In this document: in pieces, positions 7,939-13,826 of the stretch
Layout: each line of letters begins with the position of its first letter
Numbering within the stretch: position 1 is the first letter of the stretch
Origin: Allocoprococcus sp004560705
Lineage (GTDB): Bacteria; Bacillota; Clostridia; Lachnospirales; Lachnospiraceae
Direction: 5' to 3'
Assembly: GCF_052065755.1 (NCBI RefSeq)
Contig: NZ_JBQHTK010000001.1
Coordinates: 186,001-250,000, forward strand
DNA length: 64,000 nt
Made by a program: the position numbers and the translations under genes
The notes under the pieces: generated by a model
Databases searched by the model: none
Told to the model about the DNA's origin: nothing
The model's input: only the letters and a program-made list of their open reading frames with translations

Positions 7939-8967
7939 CTATATCAATTCAAGAAGTACGCTCACGACGCCTCCGCAGACCATCCCTTCTTCCTCTGCGT
8001 CCGCGCCTGTCATATCCACCTTACAAAGAGCGATTTCGGGGCCTTTTCCTGCCGCCATCAGAAGTGCCTTCTGTGTGACATTCGCCTCCATACATCCTCC
8101 GCCTATCGTACCGATACATTTCCCATCTCTAAGAACCAACATTTTGATTCCGACTCCCTGTGGTGCAGAACCTTTTCTCTTTACAATCGTTGCCATGACT
8201 TTCTTTTCTGGATAATCCTCCCGATCCAGAACCGCCTTCACAATTTCTTTCGTATATCCGCAGGTTCGTTTCTTTTTATTCTTCACTTCGATAATCTCTG
8301 CCATGATCGCAACTGCAATTTCCACCGGTGTCTGTGCTCCGATGTCAAGGCCGATCGGTGTATATACTTTGTCTAATACTTCTTTATCAATTCCTTTTTC
8401 TACAAGCGTCTGCTTCACCATCGTGGTTCGGCGTCTGCTTCCTATCATCCCAATATAGGCATGTTCTTTCTGAGCAATCTTTTCAAGGCAAATCTGATCG
8501 TATCTGTGACCGCGGGTTACGATTACAAAATAAGTGTCTGAATTTCCTTCCACTTTATCCAGTCCTTGTTCAAATGGTTCACATATCACGTTCGTTGCCC
8601 CTGCGCGTCTTGCATTGTCAGCAAAAGTCGGTCTGTCTTCCAAAACCGTCACTTCACATCCCATCATGACACCTAGTGTAATGACAGGAATCGATACATG
8701 ACCGCCTCCGCAGATGACAATTTGCTTCTCCTGCCCCAGAACATCACAAAATATCTCACGGCTTCCAAGAAGAAAAGTTTCTGTTTCATTCCGTTCTTGG
8801 ATTTCCTTCTTATATTCCCGGAAAAATCCATTTTCTCTGCTCTCCCAAACGATATTTCCATCTACTAATAAAGCCTTTTCTCCGATATTTTCTCCGTCCA
8901 GAACGGTCAGAACGCTTCGAAGCCTGTTCACATCTGTCTCTTGTATTGCCTCAAATAATGCTCTCAT
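7939..8967 (-). CDS. XdhC/CoxI-family Moco maturation protein with swapped domain order
   Basis: XdhC-type proteins bind Moco and help sulfurate and insert it into molybdenum hydroxylases. Here the NAD-type Rossmann domain comes first (CGGGHVSIPV near 85, then GMIGSRRR). The CoxI domain comes last: KGSAPQGVGIKMLV, GTIGGGCMEA and a final VCGG. The classical order is CoxI then Rossmann. A short degenerate CoxI-like stretch occupies residues 1-75. Length is 342 aa. It starts three bases after the molybdopterin-binding gene. With YqeB at 19.4 kb it points to selenium-dependent molybdenum hydroxylase maturation, although no hydroxylase gene is in the window. Confidence 0.85.
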   Translation of the reverse strand: MRALFEAIQETDVNRLRSVLTVLDGENIGEKALLVDGNIVWESRENGFFREYKKEIQERNETETFLLGSREIFCDVLGQEKQIVICGGGHVSIPVITLGVMMGCEVTVLEDRPTFADNARRAGATNVICEPFEQGLDKVEGNSDTYFVIVTRGHRYDQICLEKIAQKEHAYIGMIGSRRRTTMVKQTLVEKGIDKEVLDKVYTPIGLDIGAQTPVEIAVAIMAEIIEVKNKKKRTCGYTKEIVKAVLDREDYPEKKVMATIVKRKGSAPQGVGIKMLVLRDGKCIGTIGGGCMEANVTQKALLMAAGKGPEIALCKVDMTGADAEEEGMVCGGVVSVLLELI

Positions 8968-8970
8968 TTT

Positions 8971-9996
8971 CTACATTGCCTTTCCAAATCCACAATTTGG
9001 GAACGTACATACAGGACATGAGAGGCAAAGTCCTCCTTGTCCAAGTAGATTTAGATCTTTGACTTTTAATTTTTCACCGGTCATAATTCTAGGAAGAACC
9101 AGATCGAAAATGGTCCGTTTCGCATACATCACGCAGCCCGGAAGGCCCATTACCGGAATTACACTATCATAATATGCCAACATGAACATGGCTCCCGGAA
9201 GCACCGGTGCTCCATATGTCACGATCTCGGCTCCCGTATTCTTGATGGCAAGCGGTGTCCGGTCATCCGGATCCACACTCATCCCGCCCGTGCAGATCAC
9301 CATGTTACATCCTCTTGCAATCATTTCCATGATCGCTTCTGTGATTTTCACATGATCATCGTCACACAGAATATGTTCCGCTTCTTCAATTCCATATTCT
9401 GCGATTTTCTCCCGGATCACCGGGGTAAATGTATCCTGAATTCTTCCTTTAAAGACTTCGCTTCCCGTGGTCACGATACCGACTTTTTTCTTCTCGTAAG
9501 GTCTGACCTGAAAAATCGGTTCGTCACCGCCGATCTCTTCCGCCGCCTTCATCTTGTCCTCATGAATCACAAGCGGAATCACTCTGGTTCCTGCAATCTT
9601 GTCTCCCTTTTTGATTGGGAAATTTCCATGACGGCTTGCAATCATAATCTCACCAAGCGAATTGATCCGGTTCAGCTTCTCCACATCAATTTTCAGCACT
9701 CCGTCAATATCTGCAATCAGTTCGATTTTTCCTTCTTTTACATCTGAGGGGTGCATATTACTTCCCTGACAGATCTTTCGAAGGATCTCTGCCGCTTCAT
9801 TTTCATGCAGCATTCCTTCTTCCTTTTCCCAAATATACAAATGCTCTTTTCCTACAGACAGAAGAACCGGAATATCTTCTTCCTTCACTACATGCCCTTT
9901 CCGAAATACGGCATCCTTCGTGACTCCTTTAATGATCTGTGTAATATCATGGCACAGAACCTGTCCTACAGCATCCTCTGTTTTTACTAGTTTCAT
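8971..9996 (-). CDS. MoeA/MogA-like molybdopterin-binding protein
   Basis: This 341-residue protein has a central MoCF-biosynthesis fold: GIVTTGSEVFKGRI near 170, CTGGMSVDPDD near 235, and GLPGCVMY near 285. Its N-terminal region, beginning VKTEDAVGQVLCHDIT, resembles MoeA. Two features set it apart from true MoeA. It lacks the normal domain-IV tail, and it ends with a cysteine-rich motif (CLSCPVCTFPNCGFG) able to hold a metal or Fe-S cluster. It sits beside the XdhC protein, so a role in preparing cofactor for molybdenum hydroxylases is likely. A second, canonical moeA lies two genes upstream. Confidence 0.8.
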   Translation of the reverse strand: MKLVKTEDAVGQVLCHDITQIIKGVTKDAVFRKGHVVKEEDIPVLLSVGKEHLYIWEKEEGMLHENEAAEILRKICQGSNMHPSDVKEGKIELIADIDGVLKIDVEKLNRINSLGEIMIASRHGNFPIKKGDKIAGTRVIPLVIHEDKMKAAEEIGGDEPIFQVRPYEKKKVGIVTTGSEVFKGRIQDTFTPVIREKIAEYGIEEAEHILCDDDHVKITEAIMEMIARGCNMVICTGGMSVDPDDRTPLAIKNTGAEIVTYGAPVLPGAMFMLAYYDSVIPVMGLPGCVMYAKRTIFDLVLPRIMTGEKLKVKDLNLLGQGGLCLSCPVCTFPNCGFGKAM

Positions 9997-10044
9997 CTTT
10001 TTTATCTCCTAAATCTACTTTGTACGTTCTCATTTCCCGAAAAC

Positions 10045-10050
10045 AGTATA
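10045..10050 (-). promoter_or_regulatory. Extended -10 promoter for the molybdopterin-binding gene
   Basis: Minus-strand TG-T-TATACT about 50 bases before the ATG at 9996. The -35 is weak. It suggests an internal promoter for the 9996-to-modC run, separate from moeA-mobB. Confidence 0.4.
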
Positions 10051-10089
10051 ACAAAACCGTACATAAAATCATGTTGCCCAGACAACTTT

Positions 10090-10608
10090 TTATCGATTTA
10101 ATCCTGCTTTTTCCAGCAGTATCCCTAATATTGTCTCGATTTCATCCAGTCCTGTCATCTTTTCTTCTTTAAAATGTCCGTCCTCCCAATCGCTTACAAT
10201 CAGAAATCTTCCCTCAGGATTGGAAGCCGGCTCTCCTGATATCTCCCTGCGGATCACTTCTATTTTCGGATAAGTACTGTTCTTCATTCCCTCAATCAGA
10301 ATAAGATCCGCTTTCGGAAACTGTGCAATCATTTCCTCAGGAGTTTCCCTGCAGCCTTCTTTGTATACGAAACTTCGATATTTTGAAAATACCGCCGTTC
10401 CATACGCACCGGCTTCGCGAATCCGGTAGCTGTCCGTTCCGGGTATATCACACTCAAAATCATGTCCGTCGTGCTTAATAACCGCCGTTCGGATTCCTTT
10501 TTCCGAAAGAAGCCTCACAAGCCGCGTGATCAGTGTCGTTTTTCCGGAATTTTTCACACCGCATATTACTGCGACAAATGGTTCTTTTTTTACAACATCA
10601 CCACACAT
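10090..10608 (-). CDS. mobB: Molybdopterin-guanine dinucleotide biosynthesis protein MobB
   Basis: This 172-residue P-loop GTPase-like protein has Walker A motif GVKNSGKTTL near residue 20. It is thought to assist MobA in making or delivering the guanine-dinucleotide form of Moco used by formate dehydrogenase. ILIEGMKN is the family's conserved central motif. The start overlaps the moeA 3' end by 19 bases and has AAAGGAGAG upstream, indicating translational coupling. It sits with moeA on one transcript. Both molybdoenzymes here belong to the bis-MGD superfamily, so a need for MobB is consistent. Confidence 0.9.
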   Translation of the reverse strand: MCGDVVKKEPFVAVICGVKNSGKTTLITRLVRLLSEKGIRTAVIKHDGHDFECDIPGTDSYRIREAGAYGTAVFSKYRSFVYKEGCRETPEEMIAQFPKADLILIEGMKNSTYPKIEVIRREISGEPASNPEGRFLIVSDWEDGHFKEEKMTGLDEIETILGILLEKAGLNR

Positions 10609-11795
10609 ACCGTCTCTCCTTTTTCTATCTTAGGAGTTCCCGCCGGAATCTCAATCAGGCAGTTACAACCACACATACTGCTTAGAATTCCGGAATCATT
10701 TGAACCATCTGCGATTTTCACATGGCCATCCGCGCATCTCGCTCTGACATAACGTGTGACATGGCTCATTTTCAAAAATTCACTGTCACATACTGCCATG
10801 ATTCTCTTAATGGCAAGGTCGTATCTTCCGGACATTTTTGCAAGTACCGGGCGGATTAAAAGCTCCAGATTTACAGCCGCACCATACGGGTTTCCCGAAA
10901 GACAAATGAGCGGCTTTCCCTGATAGAGTGCACAAAGGGTCGGCATTCCGGGCTTAATCTGTACTCCCCAGAAGAGCTTTTGACAGTCCAGAATCTGAAG
11001 CACTTCATGCATGATGTCTTTCTTTCCTACCGATACACCTCCTGTCGTGATCAGGATATCTGCATTTTCGGCAGCTCTCTGGATGTGCCCTGCAACAATC
11101 TTTGCATCATCTTCTGCCCTTCCCTGATAAGTAACCTGTACTCCCCAGGACTTCAGGCGCGTGACACAAGTATATAGATTCGAATCATATATTTTCCCCG
11201 GAAGAAGCTCTTCGCCGGGGAGCATGAGCTCATCTCCGGTTGTCAGCACCGCCGCGCGCGGCGCTCTGTAGACTGATATCTTCTCCATCCCAAGACTTGC
11301 CAGGACTCCCGCTTCTATCGAACCAATTACCATTCCCTTTGTCAGAAGCTTCGCTCCCTTTTTGTAGTCTTCCCCTTCAAAGCAGTAATTCTGGTATGCT
11401 TTGATCTCTGCATAGATTTCTACCGTATCTTCTCCGTAATCTGTATCTTCCTGCCCGATGATGCAGTCGGCTCCTTCCGGAATCGGCGCACCGGTCATGA
11501 TTCTAACGGCCAACCCCGGCTCCACTTTTTTCTCCGTCACATGACCGGCATCCACTTCATCGATCACACGCAGCCTGACCGGCCTTTCCCTCAAAGCTCC
11601 CCGGATATCCTCGCTTCTTACTGCATATCCATCCAGGGGTGACCTAGAAAACGGAGGCTGATTTCTTGTCGCATAAATATCTTCGGCAAGCACCCCTCCT
11701 ACGGCATCCCACAGAGATATTTCCTCACATGCAGTGATTTTCTCCGTATGACTGAGCAGAATTTCTGCAGCCTGTTCTAACAGTAACCTTTCCAT
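10590..11795 (-). CDS. moeA: Molybdopterin molybdenumtransferase MoeA
   Basis: MoeA inserts molybdate into adenylylated molybdopterin. The N-terminal motif PPFSRSPLDGYAVR, the central TTGGVSVGKKD loop and the GNPYGAAV loop are all present, and the length (401 aa) matches the family. The start at 11795 is preferred because AAAGGAGAGGAAA lies immediately before it; the frame extends ten codons further without a comparable site. The leader contains an interspersed repeat and, beyond that, a structured RNA that ends in a strong terminator, so expression may depend on read-through or on a promoter within the repeat. Confidence 0.93.
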   Translation of the reverse strand: MERLLLEQAAEILLSHTEKITACEEISLWDAVGGVLAEDIYATRNQPPFSRSPLDGYAVRSEDIRGALRERPVRLRVIDEVDAGHVTEKKVEPGLAVRIMTGAPIPEGADCIIGQEDTDYGEDTVEIYAEIKAYQNYCFEGEDYKKGAKLLTKGMVIGSIEAGVLASLGMEKISVYRAPRAAVLTTGDELMLPGEELLPGKIYDSNLYTCVTRLKSWGVQVTYQGRAEDDAKIVAGHIQRAAENADILITTGGVSVGKKDIMHEVLQILDCQKLFWGVQIKPGMPTLCALYQGKPLICLSGNPYGAAVNLELLIRPVLAKMSGRYDLAIKRIMAVCDSEFLKMSHVTRYVRARCADGHVKIADGSNDSGILSSMCGCNCLIEIPAGTPKIEKGETVCVVML

Positions 11796-11820
11796 TTTCC
11801 TCTCCTTTTTTAAAGTATTA

Positions 11821-11931
11821 TTCAAGTACGCCTCAGCGTACTTGCTGCGAGGTGCGCGTCATGCTTTGCATGACACAATACATCTGCGCACCTCTGCAAT
11901 CCGCCGGAGGCTTTATCTTCTTTCAAGATAA
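11821..11931 (-). repeat. Interspersed two-block repeat, long copy, in the moeA leader
   Basis: Its outer blocks match the copy at 13767-13826: a 33-base block ending in the hairpin AAGTACGCTGAGGCGTACTT, and a 17-base block TTATCTTGAAAGAAGAT. Between them this copy carries about 59 bases with two perfect nested hairpins (GAGGTGCGC/GCGCACCTC and GTCATGC/GCATGAC). Confidence 0.7.
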
Positions 11932-11970
11932 AAAAAGGCAGCAGAAAGACATGAAAGTCCTCCTACTGCC
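11930..11970 (-). terminator. Strong intrinsic terminator of the structured RNA
   Basis: A 14-base-pair stem (11937-11950 with 11957-11970, some G-U pairs) with a 6-base loop is followed on the minus strand by at least six Ts. Confidence 0.85.
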
Positions 11971-12112
11971 GTTTATGCACAATACGACCACTTCATGTTC
12001 TTTTTTTCAAATAAGGAAGGCCTTCACATTTCTATTCGGACCCCGGGGATGAGAGATTCATCCCGGCTTGGCATCATATCTCTTCGACTTAGATGCTTTC
12101 GCTCAAAGAACA
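11930..12112 (-). ncRNA. Structured RNA of about 180 nt with its own promoter and terminator
   Basis: Between a TATAAT box at 12118-12123 and the terminator at 11930-11970 lies a non-coding transcript with ordered helices. P1 is GTTCTTT (12105-12111) with AAAGAAC (11997-12003). P2 is GCATC/GATGC (12071-12096). P3 is GGGATGA/TCATCCC (12046-12064). A GAAGGCCTTC palindrome lies between P3 and the P1 closing strand. Two readings are possible: a free small RNA (from memory it recalls the raiA-type clostridial RNA), or a terminator-type riboswitch leader for moeA-mobB. I cannot decide between these from sequence alone. Confidence 0.6.
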
Positions 12113-12117
12113 CTTAT

Positions 12118-12123
12118 ATTATA
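12118..12123 (-). promoter_or_regulatory. -10 box for the structured RNA
   Basis: Minus-strand TATAAT in an AT-rich stretch, placing the transcript start near 12111, at the first base of helix P1. The -35 match is weak. Confidence 0.5.
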
Positions 12124-12140
12124 TCATATTTTATTATTGG

Positions 12141-12192
12141 GGAACATCCCCTAATCATTATTTTGCTTTTTTATCAGTACCGGGGACGTTCC
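12141..12192 (-). other. Inverted repeat downstream of mobA
   Basis: GGAACGTCCCC and GGGGATGTTCC form 11-base arms (one G-U pair) around about 30 bases including an A-rich tract. It lies just after mobA and before the structured RNA promoter, so it may protect or end the mobA mRNA. There is no good T-run. Confidence 0.35.
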
Positions 12193-12231
12193 TTTTGTAA
12201 TGCATGACCTTTTGTCCCTTGGCTCATAATA

Positions 12232-12831
12232 TCATTGAACATCAATAACAGAAAGCATTTTATACTCTTCCATAGTATTCACATTCCGCAACATCCTGGC
12301 AAAATTTTCATTCTCAGTCACATCTACATATAAAATATGCATTTTTTCAAATGCATCTCTGATTTTATAATTTCCCGATAAAATCTGCCGTTCCATCACC
12401 TGTGCAACACATTTCCGGTAAATCGCTGCCAGCGGATGCATTCTTCTTTCCAGTACCGGCATGACACCGTCATATATGATATGCTCCTGTTTTCCCGCTT
12501 CGTCCATCTTTGTTTTCAGATAACGGAACAATTCGATTTTCAAAAATGGCATATCGCACGCGGCAACCATCACTTCATCCGACTCACACGCTGTAAGTCC
12601 GGCATGTATTCCGCCAATTGGACCGCAATCGGGATAAATATCCCTCACAATCCGGCAATTCTCATACGTTCCATGGACCTTTGCTCCGTAGGAAATCCAG
12701 ATTGTATCTGCGTCTTTTGAAAATTCATGTATCATTCGGGTGGTAAATGTCTCATTTCCATAGAGAAGATCTCCTTTATGTCGCCCACCCATGCGGCTGC
12801 TTTTTCCGCCTGCAAGCAGTAATCCATCCAT
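12232..12831 (-). CDS. mobA: Molybdenum cofactor guanylyltransferase MobA
   Basis: MobA attaches GMP from GTP to Moco, giving the guanine dinucleotide form needed by the formate dehydrogenase. The N-terminal nucleotidyltransferase signature LLLAGGKSSRMGG is at residues 4-16. DCGPIGGIHAGL and VAACDMPFLKIE, the metal/substrate loops, follow. Length is 199 aa. It has its own extended -10 promoter about 35 bases upstream of the start. Related enzymes making cytidine dinucleotide (MocA) exist in hydroxylase systems, but the GG-IHAGL context and nearby mobB favour the guanine form. Confidence 0.9.
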   Translation of the reverse strand: MDGLLLAGGKSSRMGGRHKGDLLYGNETFTTRMIHEFSKDADTIWISYGAKVHGTYENCRIVRDIYPDCGPIGGIHAGLTACESDEVMVAACDMPFLKIELFRYLKTKMDEAGKQEHIIYDGVMPVLERRMHPLAAIYRKCVAQVMERQILSGNYKIRDAFEKMHILYVDVTENENFARMLRNVNTMEEYKMLSVIDVQ

Positions 12832-12865
12832 ATTCTATCACCTTATCTTTTCACGTCCTTTAGAA

Positions 12866-12874
12866 AGTATAGCA
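12866..12874 (-). promoter_or_regulatory. Extended -10 promoter for mobA
   Basis: Minus-strand TGC-TATACT ending 35 bases before the mobA ATG. The -35 region is poor. Confidence 0.5.
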
Positions 12875-12914
12875 TATTCTGACTCCGAGCAGATACATTT
12901 TTGCAGAAATTCAA

Positions 12915-12941
12915 GACTCACCGCCTAAAGAGGCGGAAGTC
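12915..12941 (-). terminator. Hairpin after fdhD, probable terminator
   Basis: GACT-CCGCCT and AGGCGG-GAGTC pair around a three-base loop just after the fdhD stop. The U-tract is short (TTGAATTTC), so efficiency may be modest. Confidence 0.5.
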
Positions 12942-12959
12942 ATCTCCCATCTGATATTA

Positions 12960-13685
12960 CTACGACACATACACCCTAATCCGATCCGGTCTTGCCGCAC
13001 AGATCAAGGTAAGACGATATTTCTTTGCCAATTCTACTGCTTCTGCCGTCGGAACCGCCTTACAAACTGCTATGGGTATCCCGGCGCGTATCACCTTTTC
13101 AGCCATATCTGAGGGCATTCTTCCACTGGAATACAGCATACATTTTTTTAAATCTATTTCATGTAACAAAGCATAACCAACCACTTTATCGATTGCATTA
13201 TGACGGCCGATATCTTCGCAGGCAAATATTACTTCCCCCTCTTTTGCAAGAAAGCAGCTGTGTGTTCCCCATGTTTCGTTGTGAAGCGGCATTCCTTCTG
13301 CAAGGATATCTGCCAAATGGAAAATCCATTCTTCTTTCCACTTGACAGGCAAAACCGGGGACAACTTTTTACACTGCTTTTCATTCCATGCATCATTTTT
13401 CATGGTAATCGTTGCAATTTTCCCTTCGTTTCCTATATGAATCTTCTCTATTTCATCTACCTTCTCTATGATTCCTTCTGTTCGAAGTCTTCCAAGGACA
13501 GCTTCCGTAAGATACTGTGGAGTGCACATCGTATGAAGAATAAGCTTCTCATTGATGATAATATCTATTTTTTGTTCTCGTAAAATTCTCGTATTTTCCT
13601 GATATCGTTTTCCTTCCCGACTTATATACAGACACTCACTCTTTTCTGTTAACGGTCCCTGTTCATATTGATTCATTACTTGCAT
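12960..13685 (-). CDS. fdhD: Formate dehydrogenase accessory protein FdhD, atypical
   Basis: FdhD passes sulfur from a cysteine desulfurase to the bis-MGD cofactor, which formate dehydrogenase needs for activity. The hallmark CEDIGRHNAIDKVVG is intact near 157, followed by YSSGRMPSDM, which corresponds to the SSRASYEM region of E. coli FdhD. However, the CxxC sulfur-carrying motif (GCGVCG in E. coli) is missing; its place holds WNEKQCKKLSP with a single cysteine, and the TGCTHAA motif has become TWGTHSC. Start 13685 has GGAAGGAAG upstream. It lies directly downstream of the formate dehydrogenase gene. Either a different sulfur-transfer chemistry or a scaffold role is possible. Confidence 0.85.
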   Translation of the reverse strand: MQVMNQYEQGPLTEKSECLYISREGKRYQENTRILREQKIDIIINEKLILHTMCTPQYLTEAVLGRLRTEGIIEKVDEIEKIHIGNEGKIATITMKNDAWNEKQCKKLSPVLPVKWKEEWIFHLADILAEGMPLHNETWGTHSCFLAKEGEVIFACEDIGRHNAIDKVVGYALLHEIDLKKCMLYSSGRMPSDMAEKVIRAGIPIAVCKAVPTAEAVELAKKYRLTLICAARPDRIRVYVS

Positions 13686-13729
13686 GAAGTCTTCCTTCCT
13701 ATCATGTCAAATCCTGCACTATTTGCAAG

Positions 13730-13757
13730 GAAACCGGCACCATACAGGCACCGGTCT
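13730..13757 (-). terminator. Terminator after the formate dehydrogenase operon
   Basis: ACCGGTGCC and GGTGCCGGT pair (two G-U) around a 5-base loop, followed by TTTCC on the minus strand, between the fdhA stop and fdhD. Confidence 0.6.
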
Positions 13758-13766
13758 CATCATACT

Positions 13767-13826
13767 TTCAAGTACGTCTCAGCGTACTTGCTGCAAGGTG
13801 GGAGTCTCATCTTCTTTCAAGATAAC
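13767..13826 (-). repeat. Interspersed two-block repeat, short copy, overlapping the fdhA stop
   Basis: Both outer blocks of the 11821-11931 element are present, joined by only about 8 bases. Its TTATCTTGA block supplies the last codons and the TGA stop of the formate dehydrogenase. Confidence 0.7.

Noticed and set aside
12086..12105. 23S rRNA-like segment (GAAAGCATCTAAG) in the structured RNA
   Set aside because: Only about 13 bases match the 3' end of 23S rRNA and the flanks do not; the segment belongs to a different set of helices.
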